From Planctomycetota bacterium (GTDB taxonomy: Bacteria > Planctomycetota > UBA1135 > GCA-002686595), in contig JACKHS010000002.1 of assembly GCA_020638875.1 (NCBI GenBank), forward strand, positions 124,001 through 188,000: DNA of 64,000 bases, read 5' to 3'. Below the pieces are notes generated by a model. The model searched no databases, was not told the origin of the DNA, and worked only from the letters and a program-made list of their open reading frames with translations. Made by a program: the position numbers and the translations under genes. Of this stretch, positions 33,501-42,857 are shown piece by piece. The first letter of the stretch is position 1; every line of letters begins with the position of its first letter.

Positions 33501-34511
33501 GTGAGCAAAGCAGGCCGATCCATCTCCAAGTCCGTGAAGTCCATCATCCAGCCCGTGGACCCGGGCGGGCTGTTGAAGGCGAAGCTGGAGGTGCGGGCTC
33601 AGGAGCTCAAGCGCGATTGCCTGCGGCTGCAGCAGCGCGCGCTCGAGGGCCGCGCGTACCTCGACAAGGAGTACGAGACGCTACGCGCGATGACGGCCCT
33701 CGGCGCGTCCCTCGCGCTCTCGCGCGTCTCGCCGGACGTGTCGGACGAGCAGTTCGAGAAGGAGTTCGGCCCAGATCACCCGAAGGTCGACGTCCCCGCG
33801 GCGAAGCGCCTGCCCGCGGCCGTGGAGGCCCAGATCACGGAGGCGACGGGCAGCGAGGGCACGGTACAGCTGCTCTACGACGGGCCCGCGTTGAAGCGCA
33901 TCCAGGGTGAGAACGTCGCCAGCCTGATCGGGAAGGTCGTCGCGCAGCTCAGCGCCGCCGGCATCGGCCTGTTCGAGAAGCCCTCGATGGACGTCGACAA
34001 CGTCCTCGACAAGGCGATGCAGGGCCTCGACAACTTCACGGCCTTCCTCGAGGGCCTGCTGCTCGGCGCCGCGGGCGACGTGCTGGACGCGATGCTCCTG
34101 CAGACGAAGGTGCTGCCCGCGCTGGAGCAGGCGCATGAGTCGTGCCAGAAGCTCGACCAGGACGTGCAGAACGCGCGCTCCGAGGTTCGCGGCGCCACGT
34201 CGGAGACCGAGACGCTGTTCCTCGAGGTCATGCCGGCGCTCGACGCGATCGTCCCGCTGGGCGAGGACTGGCACCGGCGCCCCGGCAGCGACGCGGGTGA
34301 GTTCCTGGCGCTCATCGGCCGGGCGCAGCAGAAGTACGGCTACCTGCAGCGCGCGCGTCACGACTGGAACAACCTGCACGCCAACCGCCCCGAGCTCACC
34401 TGGGCGGAGTTCGCGGGCAGCGAGGTCTCGCGCCGCGACCACAACGAGCTCACGGCCGAGCAGGCGCGCGGGCTGCTCGAGTTCCTCGGGAAGCGCCTCG
34501 GCCTGGCCTGA
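33501..34511 (+). CDS. Unrecognised helical protein sharing a C-terminal domain with the divergent gene
   Basis: A 336-residue protein, nearly all predicted helix. The start is GTG 33501, preceded by GAAGAGAG at a good ribosome-binding distance; the frame is open further upstream but Arg/Pro-rich. Features are a basic N-terminus, helices with heptad-like spacing at about 24-75, and a mid-protein hydrophobic helix at 179-200 (FTAFLEGLLLGAAGDVLDAM). A further coiled-coil-like region at 205-245 precedes the shared domain at 279-331 (from YGYLQRARHDWNNL to GLLEFLGKR). No signal peptide. The hydrophobic hairpin inside a helical bundle recalls alpha-helical membrane-inserting proteins, but this is only an impression. 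Confidence 0.72.
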   Translation: MSKAGRSISKSVKSIIQPVDPGGLLKAKLEVRAQELKRDCLRLQQRALEGRAYLDKEYETLRAMTALGASLALSRVSPDVSDEQFEKEFGPDHPKVDVPAAKRLPAAVEAQITEATGSEGTVQLLYDGPALKRIQGENVASLIGKVVAQLSAAGIGLFEKPSMDVDNVLDKAMQGLDNFTAFLEGLLLGAAGDVLDAMLLQTKVLPALEQAHESCQKLDQDVQNARSEVRGATSETETLFLEVMPALDAIVPLGEDWHRRPGSDAGEFLALIGRAQQKYGYLQRARHDWNNLHANRPELTWAEFAGSEVSRRDHNELTAEQARGLLEFLGKRLGLA

Positions 34512-34526
34512 GCGCGCCGACGCGCG

Positions 34527-34973
34527 TCAGCGCGGCCCGTCCGCGCCGAGCTCCGTGCGGCTGATCCACGCCTGCACGGGCGGCGAGAAGCCGACGTGCG
34601 CGAGGAACCTCGCGAAGCGCGGCGTGCCGCCGTGCGGGAGCGTGGTGTACGTGTACGCCGAGCGATATCCGAGCGCGGGCAGCCGCGCCCGCAGGTGCGC
34701 GGCGACCACCGCGAGGTGCCGCGCGGCGGCAGGGCTCCAGCGCGCGACCTCGAGGTGCACCTCGACCTCGTCGCGATCCTGCAGCCCCAGCACGAGGAAG
34801 CCGTAGGCGCGCCCGCTCGCGCCGGCGAGTCGTAGCACGGCGTGGTCGGCCGCCGCGGCCCAGACCGCGACGTCGGCCGGACACTCCGCCGCGTGCGCGC
34901 GCGCGACGCCGGCGACGCCCGCCAGCTCACGCTCCAGCGCGCGCACGGCGTCGGTCTTGTCGGGCGCCTCCAC
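34527..34973 (-). CDS. Small hypothetical protein, GNAT-like
   Basis: A 148-residue protein. The segment RAYGFLVLGLQDRDEVEVHLEVARWSPAAARHLA, followed by GYRSAYTYTTLPHGGTPRFARFLAHVGF, is compatible with the central sheet and C-terminal half of a GNAT acetyltransferase, with FARFLAHVGFSPP resembling the usual final strand. The acetyl-CoA loop is not clear. It converges on the shared-domain gene, separated by 15 bases. Two other frames are open here; this one has the most protein-like composition and ATG start. Confidence 0.55.
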   Translation of the reverse strand: MEAPDKTDAVRALERELAGVAGVARAHAAECPADVAVWAAAADHAVLRLAGASGRAYGFLVLGLQDRDEVEVHLEVARWSPAAARHLAVVAAHLRARLPALGYRSAYTYTTLPHGGTPRFARFLAHVGFSPPVQAWISRTELGADGPR

Positions 34974-35266
34974 CCGCGCATGCTAGCCCGGGCTCTTCAG
35001 GGACGCGTGCGCCGGGCACGGCAACTCGGTTCCCGGCGGTGCTTCGCAGCTCCTGTCGACGCGAGCGACGCCGGACGGGTCGTCGAGGACGCCGGGAGCC
35101 GCGACGGGGCGCCAGGAGCCGAAAGACCGGCAAGGCCGGGCGCTTGCGAAGTCCGGCGTGCGCGTTCGGGCATCCATCGGGCAAGCCGCCCGCCGCGGAC
35201 CCGGTCGATGGCACGCGCGGGTCGGACGTTCGCCGGTGCGCGCCGAGCCCGTACCATGAGCGCGCC

Positions 35267-36934
35267 ATGCTCCTCGCCGCGCTCGCCCTCTGCGCCTTCG
35301 CCCAGGACGCCCCCGCGCCGCGCGTGGTGATCGAGCGCATGCCGGCCGCGGGCCTGGGGCTCGAGCCGGGCGTCGCGCGGCGCGACCCGAGCGAGGTGCT
35401 GCGCGTCGGCGACGTGCACGTCGTCTTCTACACGCACGTCACCGCCGACGCGCTGCACTACCCGCGCAGCTACGCCGGCACGATCTGGTACGCGACGTCG
35501 ACCGACGAAGGCCACACGTGGACCGAGCGCGGCGAGGTGCTGGGCTACGGGCCGGCGGGCGCGTGGGACGAGCTCGGCGCGTTCCAGCCGAGCGCGCTGC
35601 TCGAGGCCGACGGGACGATCCTGCTGGTGCACGCCGGCATCGGGCGGCCCTTCAACTACCGCTTCGAGGCCTCGCGCAAGACGAACCCGACGTACATCGG
35701 CGCGGCGCGCGTGTGGCTCGACGAGCACGGCGTGCTCACGCGCTACACGCGCCTCGGCGACGAGCCGCTGCTCGGGCCGACCGAGCGCACCGACCGCGGC
35801 TTCGACTCGCTGCAGGTCGACGACCCCTGCATCCTGCTGCGCGACGGGCTCTACAGCCTCTACTACCGCGCGCGCACCTTCCCCGAGGACGCCGACCAGA
35901 GCGCGACCGGGCTCGCGCTCGCCGAGGCGCCGACCGGGCCCTACCGCCGGCTCGCGTCGCGCGCGCCCGCGCTCGCCTTCGCGCAGGAGACGTTCGTGTG
36001 GCCGTTCCGTGAGGGCGTGCTCTCGCTCGTCACGCACGCCGAGCGCGGGCTCTACTGGGCCGTCGACGGCCGGCACTTCGCGCGCGTCGTCGAGCGCGTC
36101 GAGGGCAGCCTGAACGAGCCGGCGCTCGCCGCCGCCGAAGCGCCCGCGCGCAAGCGCTGGGGCCTGCACGTCGCGCGCCACGCGCCCGACCCCTACCTCG
36201 AGCGCTTCGAGCTCGAGCTCGTCGGTGACGTGCCGCCGCCGCCGCTCACGATGCGCCCGGTGCCCTCGCAGGCCGCCGGCGCCGAGGGCCACGGCTGGCT
36301 CGACGGCGGCACGTGGCTGGACCAGCACGACGACCTGCTCGCCATCGCCCGGCGCCGCCCGGCCGACGTGCTGCTCGTCGGCGACTCGATCACGCAGGGC
36401 TGGGGCGGCCTCGGCCGCCGCGTGCGCGCGCCCGGCGCGGCGGCCTTCGAGCGCTGGTTCGGTCACCTCGACGCGGCGAACTACGGCATCAGCGGCGATC
36501 GCACGCAGCACGTGCTCTGGCGCCTCGAGGAGGGCGAGCTCGCCCGCGCGCGCGCCCGCCTCGTCGTGCTGCTCGTCGGCACGAACAACGTCGGCCGCGA
36601 CACGCCGCGCGACATCGCCGCCGGCGTCGACGCGCTCCTGCGCCAGCTCCGCCGCGCGCTGCCGCAGGGCGAGGTGCTGCTGCTCGGCCTGCTGCCGCGC
36701 GCCGACGCCGTGGACGAGGTGCGCGCCGTGAACGCGCTGCTCGCCGACTTCGCCGAGCTCCCGCGCGTGACCTGGCTCGACCTCGCGGAGCGCTTCGCCG
36801 ACGCAGACGGCGCGCCGCGGCCGGAGCTCTACGACGCCGACCTCCTGCACCTCTCGCCCGCCGGCTACGACGCGCTCGGCGAGGCGCTCAGCCCCTACGT
36901 GCGCCTGCTCACGAAGCGGCCGTCGCAGCGTTGA
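35267..36934 (+). CDS. Secreted fusion of glycosidase-like beta-propeller and SGNH/GDSL hydrolase
   Basis: A 555-residue protein with a short signal peptide (MLLAALALCAFAQ). Residues about 20-340 resemble a five-bladed GH43/GH32-type or sialidase-like propeller: ARRDPSEVLRVGDVHVVFYTH, IWYATSTDEGHTW, LQVDDPCILLRDGLYSLYYRA and GLALAEAPTGPYRR. From about residue 355 an SGNH hydrolase begins: VLLVGDSITQGWGG (nucleophile Ser), YGISGDRTQHVLW, VLLVGTNNVG and DLLHLSPAGY (Asp-x-x-His). Such a fusion could remove acyl groups and cleave or bind a carbohydrate. ATG 35267 is the only start giving a signal peptide. Its 3' end overlaps the convergent membrane-protein gene by 26 bases. Confidence 0.85.
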   Translation: MLLAALALCAFAQDAPAPRVVIERMPAAGLGLEPGVARRDPSEVLRVGDVHVVFYTHVTADALHYPRSYAGTIWYATSTDEGHTWTERGEVLGYGPAGAWDELGAFQPSALLEADGTILLVHAGIGRPFNYRFEASRKTNPTYIGAARVWLDEHGVLTRYTRLGDEPLLGPTERTDRGFDSLQVDDPCILLRDGLYSLYYRARTFPEDADQSATGLALAEAPTGPYRRLASRAPALAFAQETFVWPFREGVLSLVTHAERGLYWAVDGRHFARVVERVEGSLNEPALAAAEAPARKRWGLHVARHAPDPYLERFELELVGDVPPPPLTMRPVPSQAAGAEGHGWLDGGTWLDQHDDLLAIARRRPADVLLVGDSITQGWGGLGRRVRAPGAAAFERWFGHLDAANYGISGDRTQHVLWRLEEGELARARARLVVLLVGTNNVGRDTPRDIAAGVDALLRQLRRALPQGEVLLLGLLPRADAVDEVRAVNALLADFAELPRVTWLDLAERFADADGAPRPELYDADLLHLSPAGYDALGEALSPYVRLLTKRPSQR

Positions 36935-38207
36935 CGGACGGGCCGAAGCCCGACCGCAGCGCCCGCCCGCACGCCCACAAGGTCAGCACCGTGTGCCAGC
37001 ACACCGAGCCGCGCGCGAGCAGCTCGTTGCCGACGGAGGTGCCGACGAGGCCCTTGACCGTCAGCGTGCCGGTGGCGAAGACGAGCAGCAGCAGCGCGAG
37101 CTGCACGCGGTCGCGGCGCACGCAGGCCCAGTGCACGACCGCGTAGAGCATCGGCAGCGTCAGCACGCAGAAGTGCGCCTTCGAGCTCATCGGCGAGAGC
37201 AGCACCATGCCGCACGCGACGAGGCCGGCCTCGCCCAGGCGGCGGAAGGCGCGCTCGGCCGGCGCGTCGGCGCGGGCGAGCGAGGGGCGCGCGCACCACA
37301 GCACGTAGGCGAACACCGCCGCCTGCCCGGCGAGCGTCAGCGCCTTGCGCCCCGCCTCGCCCGGGTCGAGCACGCTCACGTCCCAGAGCTTCGCCGAAGC
37401 CTGCGCCTCGGCCACCGGCGTGAACAGGCGGAAGAGCGTGCCGGCGAGGTTCTGGTTGAGGACGTTCCACGCCGCCCAGGCGCCCTCGGCTTCGGCCGTG
37501 CCGCCGGCCTCGATGCCCGCAACGAAGGTGCGGTACCACGCCATCACCCACGAGCCGCCGTCGGCGCGCGGCAATACGAGGTCGGGCAGCCACACGAGGA
37601 AGGCCGCCGACAGCACGACGCCCGCGGCCGCGGCGAAGCGCCGCTGCCAGACGAAGACCGGCGCGAAGAGCAGCGGCGTCGCCTTGAGCGAGGCGCCGAC
37701 GCCCGCGGCGGCGCCGGACAGCGCGTCACGCCCGCGCGCGCCGAACCAGGCCGTCGCCGTCACCGCGAGGAACACGAGCATGTCGTGGCTCTGGTTCTCG
37801 AACACCGCCGCGACGTGGCGCCCGGCGAGCGCGAAGGTCGCCACCCACAGCCAGCGCGTGCGCCGCTCGGGCGTGCCGCGCGCGGCGAGGAAGCGCGCGA
37901 GCAGGTCGCGCAGCATCAGCACGACGAGCGCGAGCGCGGTTGCGTTGACGCCGAACCACACGTCGCGCCGCAGACCCTCGGGTACCGCCAGGAACGGCAG
38001 GAAGGGCAGCGCGAACGACGGCGGGTAGGTGAAGGGCTTGGCGTCGTCGGGGCGGTAGATCTCCGCGCCCTGCGCCATGCGCTCGGCCCCGAGCACGTAG
38101 ACGTCGAGCTCGCTGACCGGCTTGCGGTGCGTCTGCACGAGCCCGACGACGAACAGGGCCGCGAGGACGAGGCCCAGGACGAGGCGTCGCCGCAGCGTCG
38201 GCGTCAT
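36909..38207 (-). CDS. GT87-family (DUF2029) polyprenol-linked glycosyltransferase, integral membrane
   Basis: A 432-residue membrane protein with about ten hydrophobic helices. Family traits include ELDVYVLGAERMAQGAEIYRP in the first loop, FTYPPSFALPF, and later SLKATPLLFAPVFVW and LLSPMSSKAHF. GT87 enzymes move mannose or similar sugars from a polyprenol phosphate to a periplasmic acceptor. The start overlaps the previous gene by four bases (ATGA). That gene encodes a polyprenol phosphate sugar synthase, so the pair likely makes and uses one lipid-linked sugar. Confidence 0.82.
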   Translation of the reverse strand: MTPTLRRRLVLGLVLAALFVVGLVQTHRKPVSELDVYVLGAERMAQGAEIYRPDDAKPFTYPPSFALPFLPFLAVPEGLRRDVWFGVNATALALVVLMLRDLLARFLAARGTPERRTRWLWVATFALAGRHVAAVFENQSHDMLVFLAVTATAWFGARGRDALSGAAAGVGASLKATPLLFAPVFVWQRRFAAAAGVVLSAAFLVWLPDLVLPRADGGSWVMAWYRTFVAGIEAGGTAEAEGAWAAWNVLNQNLAGTLFRLFTPVAEAQASAKLWDVSVLDPGEAGRKALTLAGQAAVFAYVLWCARPSLARADAPAERAFRRLGEAGLVACGMVLLSPMSSKAHFCVLTLPMLYAVVHWACVRRDRVQLALLLLVFATGTLTVKGLVGTSVGNELLARGSVCWHTVLTLWACGRALRSGFGPSVNAATAAS

Positions 38208-39190
38208 CCGCGGAAGCGCATCAGCGGCACCAGCCGCAGGGCCTCGCGCGCGATCGCCGAGCTCATCTTGCTCACGCCGGCCTCGCGGTCGCAGAAGCGG
38301 ATCGGCAGCTCGACCACGCGCGCGCCGGCGCGCTTGGAGCGCCAGGTCATCTCGATCTGGAACGAGTAGCCGCTCGCCGCGATCGTGTCGAAGTCGATGC
38401 GGCGCAGGAGCTCGGCCGAGTAGCAGCGGAAGCCCGCCGTCCAGTCGTGCACGTCCCAGCCGAGGAAGAAGCGCGTGTAGAGGTTCGCGCAGGTCGAGAG
38501 GGTGCGGCGCGAGGCCGTCCAGCCCTCGGTGCCGCCGCCGGGCACGTAGCGCGCGCCGATGACGAGGTCCGCGTCCTGGCCGGCCCACGCGAGGCGCGGC
38601 AGGTCCCAGGGCGCGTGGCTGAAGTCGCAGTCGATCTCGAACAGCCGGTCGTAGCCGCGCTCGAGGCCCCACGCGAAGCCGGCGAGGTACGCGCGGCCCA
38701 GGCCCTGCTTCTGCGTGCGGTGCAGCACGTGCACCTCGGGGTGATCGGCGGCGAGCCCGTCGGCGAGCGCGCCCGTGCCGTCGGGCGAGCCGTCGTCCAC
38801 GACGAGCACGTCGCAGGCGAGGTGCGCCCGGATGGCGCGCACCATCGGCGCGAGGTTCTCGCGCTCGTTGTAGGTCGGCAGCACGACGAGCAGGCGCTGG
38901 TCGAGCGCGAGCGGCAGCGGCCGCGCGATGGTGTCCTCGCCGCGGAAGGCGGCCACGGCCTCGAGCGTGCGCTCGTACTCGCCCGCGCGCGCGCCGACCA
39001 CGGTGCGGCTGTCGCGACCGGCGCGGACGGCGCGCTCGCAGCCCTCGAACGTCGCGACGAGGCGCGAGACGCCGTCGGCCGAGCGCACCTCGCGCTGCAG
39101 GGTCGGGTCGTCCTCGAAGCCGCCGCGGCGGCGGGCGGCTCCGGGCGCGGACAGGGTCCGCGTGGTGCGGGTCGAGAGCTCGTCGGTCAT
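38204..39190 (-). CDS. Polyprenol-phosphate mannose synthase-like GT2 glycosyltransferase
   Basis: A 328-residue GT-A enzyme. After an N-terminal extension of about 85 residues, the DPM1-type core begins at LLVVLPTYNERENLAPMV. It continues through DVLVVDDGSPDGTGALAD, QKQGLGRAYLAGFAWGLERG and the metal-binding FEIDCDFSHAPWDL, to WTAGFRCYSAELL and IEMTWRSKRAGARVVELPI. These enzymes load a sugar from GDP- or UDP-sugar onto a polyprenol phosphate. The start is ATG 39190; the longer frame upstream is Gly/Pro-rich. Function is tied to the overlapping GT87 gene. Confidence 0.9.
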   Translation of the reverse strand: MTDELSTRTTRTLSAPGAARRRGGFEDDPTLQREVRSADGVSRLVATFEGCERAVRAGRDSRTVVGARAGEYERTLEAVAAFRGEDTIARPLPLALDQRLLVVLPTYNERENLAPMVRAIRAHLACDVLVVDDGSPDGTGALADGLAADHPEVHVLHRTQKQGLGRAYLAGFAWGLERGYDRLFEIDCDFSHAPWDLPRLAWAGQDADLVIGARYVPGGGTEGWTASRRTLSTCANLYTRFFLGWDVHDWTAGFRCYSAELLRRIDFDTIAASGYSFQIEMTWRSKRAGARVVELPIRFCDREAGVSKMSSAIAREALRLVPLMRFRG

Positions 39191-39293
39191 GGGCGCGGGG
39201 GGCGGGCGCCCAGGGTAGCAGCCGCGGTCGGAGCGGACCACCGCGGCGGCGCCCCGCACGCCGCGCGGGTGCCCGGGCGTCGCCTCGCCCGCG

Positions 39294-41207
39294 TCAGTTG
39301 TTCACGCCGTCCTTGAAGCCGGCCTGGTTCGGCGCGTGGTCCCACACGTCCGGCCAGCCGTCGTCGTCGCTGTCCTTGCGCAGCGCGAGGTCCTGGCCGT
39401 AGGCGGCGTTCGTGTTCATGCCGCAGTTCGACAGCACGGTCACGCCGTCGCCGTTCACGATCGGGCCCTGGATCGCCAGCGGCACCTGGAACAGCCACTC
39501 CGCGTTGAAGCGCTCCACGCCCGTGTCCGCGCCGGCCACGACGAAGTGGTTGGCGATCGCGCCGTCGCCGTCGACGTCCGCGGGCAGGCTCTCGATGTCG
39601 TAGAGCTGCAAGCGGCCGAGGAAGTCGAGCAGCGCCGCGCGCTCGGCGGGCGAGGCGGCGAGCCAGGCGGCCTTCGACGCGGCGCCCTCGCCCTCGTGGC
39701 GCAGGATCGCGTCCTCGAGCGTCAGGCTGCGGCCGTCGTGGCCCCAGGGGAAGCCGGCGGCCACGCCCCACAGCGGCGCCGTGCGCCACAGGCGGTTCGT
39801 CGTGCCGCCGAAGTCGACCTCCTCGAAGCCCGCGCCCATGTCGTGGTGCTTGAAGTCGCTGAACACGCCGCGCGCGTGGAAGCGCCCGCGCAGGGGCAGG
39901 AGGTCGCTGCCGCCGACGGTGTGCAGGCGCACGAGCGTGCCCTCGAGCCGGCCGCTCGCCGCGTTCCAGCGCACGTCGAGGTCGAACACGCGCCGGTCGC
40001 CGGCGAAGGTCGCGTCGGCCGGGCGCAGCGTCCAGTCGGGCACGTGGCACTCGGCGCAGCCCATGGCCGCCATCAGCCCGACGCCGTCGCGGTACTGCGC
40101 GTTCGTGCCCGCGAACGCCGGCCGCGGCGCGTTGAGCATGAAGAACTCGGCGAGGTCGAGGTCGCCCTCGCTGATCTCGGTCAGGTAACCGTCGCCGTCG
40201 GGGTCGTCGGTGCTGAAGCCGAGCACGTCGACCGCGTTGCCGGCGTCGGGCGCGCGGTGCGTCGCGGGGAACTGCACGGCGCCGCTGAGCGTCGGCAGGC
40301 TCACGCCGTCGCCATCAGGGTCGGCCAGCGTCGAGGGATCGTGCGCCTGTAGGCCGCCGTGCGTGGCCCACGGGTCCCACAGGAACGCGCGGTTGGTCGG
40401 GTTGAGCGCCGCGCGGCCGGCGCCCTGGCCCCAGCCCCACACGATCATCGCGAAGACGTAGCCGTGCGTCGTCGTGCCGTCCACCGCGGTCGCGCCCGGC
40501 ACGACCTGCCCGGCCGCGTCGACGTACCAGACGCGGAAGATGTTGTTGAGGCCGGGCTTGCCGGTCGCGCCGCCGTCGAGGCGTAGCGTGCCGTAGTCGA
40601 CCGCGCCGAAGGGGCCGGCGCCGGCGCTGACCACCGCGTGCTGCGGCGCGGCTTGCGCTTCCGCGGCGCTGATCCAGCCGTCCTGGTTCGCGTCCGCGCT
40701 CGCCAGCAGCTCGGCGCGCACCTGCAGCGCGATCATCTCCACCACGCCGGCGCCGTAGTAGTGCGGCGCCTGACGGCCGAAGCCCGAGTCCTTCGAGAAG
40801 TTCGTGCCGCCGCCGGGGTTGCCCTGCGGCAAGTTGTGGCAGCCCGAGCACGAGACGTGGTTGTTCGCCGTGATCTTGGCCGTCACGCCGTCGGGCATCG
40901 GCCCCGCGAGGCCGGCGATGCTCGAGAACACGCCGTCGCGCGTGCGGAACTCGCGGAAGTTCAGGTTGCGGCCGAGCTGGTAGGCGAGGAAGGGGTCGCG
41001 CCGGATCAGGTTCGCCGTGCCGCCGAGCAGCGTCGGGTCGCTGGTGTGCACCGCGCGCACGCGCTTGTTCTTGATCGAGCGCCCCGAGACGTCGGCGGCG
41101 GGGCCGGTGCCGGGCACCGTGTCGCGCTCCGCGTACTGGGCTCGGGCGGTGGCGGTCAGCAGGCAGAGCGCCGCGGCGAGCGCCGTGGCAGGGCGTACGA
41201 GGGTCAT
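39294..41207 (-). CDS. Secreted dihaem oxidoreductase-like protein (DUF1111/di-heme family)
   Basis: A 637-residue exported protein (signal peptide MTLVRPATALAAALCLLTATARA). Two haem c sites are visible: SCSGCH near residue 120 and GCAECH near 390. Calcium-binding loops occur in ADANQDGWISAAEA, ADPDGDGVSL and DDPDGDGYLTE, and the C-terminus has another Asp-rich DSDDDGWPD stretch. Text such as WDPWATHGGL and LWGVAAGFPWGHDGRSL matches planctomycete dihaem oxidoreductases, some related to peroxidases and MauG. The redox partner is unknown. It is transcribed separately from its neighbours. Confidence 0.8.
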   Translation of the reverse strand: MTLVRPATALAAALCLLTATARAQYAERDTVPGTGPAADVSGRSIKNKRVRAVHTSDPTLLGGTANLIRRDPFLAYQLGRNLNFREFRTRDGVFSSIAGLAGPMPDGVTAKITANNHVSCSGCHNLPQGNPGGGTNFSKDSGFGRQAPHYYGAGVVEMIALQVRAELLASADANQDGWISAAEAQAAPQHAVVSAGAGPFGAVDYGTLRLDGGATGKPGLNNIFRVWYVDAAGQVVPGATAVDGTTTHGYVFAMIVWGWGQGAGRAALNPTNRAFLWDPWATHGGLQAHDPSTLADPDGDGVSLPTLSGAVQFPATHRAPDAGNAVDVLGFSTDDPDGDGYLTEISEGDLDLAEFFMLNAPRPAFAGTNAQYRDGVGLMAAMGCAECHVPDWTLRPADATFAGDRRVFDLDVRWNAASGRLEGTLVRLHTVGGSDLLPLRGRFHARGVFSDFKHHDMGAGFEEVDFGGTTNRLWRTAPLWGVAAGFPWGHDGRSLTLEDAILRHEGEGAASKAAWLAASPAERAALLDFLGRLQLYDIESLPADVDGDGAIANHFVVAGADTGVERFNAEWLFQVPLAIQGPIVNGDGVTVLSNCGMNTNAAYGQDLALRKDSDDDGWPDVWDHAPNQAGFKDGVNN

Positions 41208-41304
41208 GACAGCGGGAGATAGCGAGGCGCCGGGGCGGCCGGGGAGTCCTCGACTCTAACCGCCCGCCCCGATCCCGCCAGGTGCCGCGACCCGATCGCG
41301 AGCG

Positions 41305-42732
41305 CTACTCGCGCTCGGGCGGCGGGCGCCGGCCGAAGAGCCGGTCGCGGGGCAGGTCGTCCTCGCCCAGCGCTTCGACCGCGTCCCGCACCAGGGCCAG
41401 CTTGCCGCCCTCGAGCACCGCCCGCACGTTCACGAGCAGGGCCGTGAAGGACTCCGTGCCGGTGAGGTCGCCCTTCAGGAGCTCGAGCCAGGCCGGGTCG
41501 CGGGTCAGCGCGATGGCCGCGAGGGCCGCCTCGCGCACCTGCCCCTCGCCGCTCGTGACGAGCTCGGTCAGGAAGGCGTGCACCTCCTCGTCGGGCGTCA
41601 GCATCCCGAGCGCGAGGATCGCGTTGCGCTGCCACAGGGGCTGGCGCTTGTCGCCCGCCTGCTTGAGCAGCGTCTTGCGCGCCTTGGCGTCGTCGCGCGC
41701 CACCGCGCCGAGCGCGCGGTAGAGGTCCTTCTTGATCTTGGCGTCCTTCTCCTTGGAGAGCGCGGCGCGGACCTCCTTGAGCGACTCGGGCGCGGCGAGC
41801 TCCTCGATCGCCACGACGGCCTGCGCGCGCAGCGCGGGCTCGCCGGCCGAGAGCACCTCGGCGACGACCTCCCAGTAGCTCGGCGGCGAGGACGTCGCGA
41901 TCCAACGCAGCAGCTCGATGCGTCGGTCCTTGCCCGGCTCGCTGCCGTCGCCCGCCGGGCCGCCGCCGCCGCGACCTCCGCCGCCGCGCCCGCCGCCGGC
42001 CGCCGCGCGCAGGATGCCGACCATGTAGTTGCACGCCTCGGGCTCGTCGGCCTGCGCCAGGCGCCGCAGCGCCTTCTGGTGCTCGTCGCCGCGCAGGCCG
42101 CGCTTGAGCTTGTCGAGCAGCTCGAGCGCCTCGGCGCGCGTCGGCGGCGGCAGGCCCGCGCCGGTCTCCTCGCCGGTCTGCGCGACGCCGCCCATCACGA
42201 GGCGCTTGGGCGCGCGCGCGTCGCTGGGCAGGTGCCAGGCGAAGTCGGGGTCGACCGTGCGCAGCGCGGTGACGAAGCACCACTCGAGCTCGGCCTCGCT
42301 GACGTCGTAGGGCACGGAGAGGAGCACCTCGCCGCTGGGCGCGAGCCACACGTGCTGCGGCGCGATGACGAAGCCGTCGGCGTCGGGCGCGAGCACCTTG
42401 CCGCGCACGTCGACGTCCACGCGCCGGTGCTGGTCGCACCCGATCGTGCCGAAGCGCGGACAGGTCGAGCCCGACTTGGCGTGGTCGAAGTTCGACGCGA
42501 CGAGGTTGACCGTGGACTGCGCCAGCTCGCGGATGCGCTTGTCCTGGTAGGTCTTCTCGGCGAGGCGGTCGTTGGCGCGCTCGCCGTCCATGTTGACGGC
42601 GATGAAGACCACGCGGCCCTCGTCCTTGGCGAGTTGGAGCGCCTGCTCGTACTCGGCCTGCCACTCGATGCCGGCGCCGCCGGCGAGCATCGGGGCCACT
42701 GCCAGGCCTCCGATCGCGATCCAGAGCTTCAT
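41305..42732 (-). CDS. Exported thioredoxin-fold and HEAT-repeat protein
   Basis: A 475-residue protein with a signal peptide (MKLWIAIGGLAVAPMLAGGAG). The N-terminal 150 residues resemble a thioredoxin-like fold (EYEQALQLAKDEGRVVFIAVNMD, HVWLAPSGEVL) but no CxxC is present, so it is not an active thiol reductase. A Gly/Arg-rich linker (GGGRGGGGRGGGGPAGDG) leads into HEAT-like repeats at about 280-440 (ALRAQAVVAIEELAAPESL, LWQRNAILALGMLTPDEEV, QVREAALAAIALTRDP). It is the last gene of a minus-strand series sharing Gly/Arg-rich tracts. Function unknown. Confidence 0.75.
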   Translation of the reverse strand: MKLWIAIGGLAVAPMLAGGAGIEWQAEYEQALQLAKDEGRVVFIAVNMDGERANDRLAEKTYQDKRIRELAQSTVNLVASNFDHAKSGSTCPRFGTIGCDQHRRVDVDVRGKVLAPDADGFVIAPQHVWLAPSGEVLLSVPYDVSEAELEWCFVTALRTVDPDFAWHLPSDARAPKRLVMGGVAQTGEETGAGLPPPTRAEALELLDKLKRGLRGDEHQKALRRLAQADEPEACNYMVGILRAAAGGGRGGGGRGGGGPAGDGSEPGKDRRIELLRWIATSSPPSYWEVVAEVLSAGEPALRAQAVVAIEELAAPESLKEVRAALSKEKDAKIKKDLYRALGAVARDDAKARKTLLKQAGDKRQPLWQRNAILALGMLTPDEEVHAFLTELVTSGEGQVREAALAAIALTRDPAWLELLKGDLTGTESFTALLVNVRAVLEGGKLALVRDAVEALGEDDLPRDRLFGRRPPPERE

Positions 42733-42857
42733 GTCGTCCTCCAGGAGCGGTGGGCGAGCCGACCGCGCGGCCGACTCGCCCACTCAGTGGAACCTCTCCT
42801 CAACCGCGGGGCCACGCTCGACCGGGAAGGTCGTCGACGGCCCCGCCACACGTCGGG

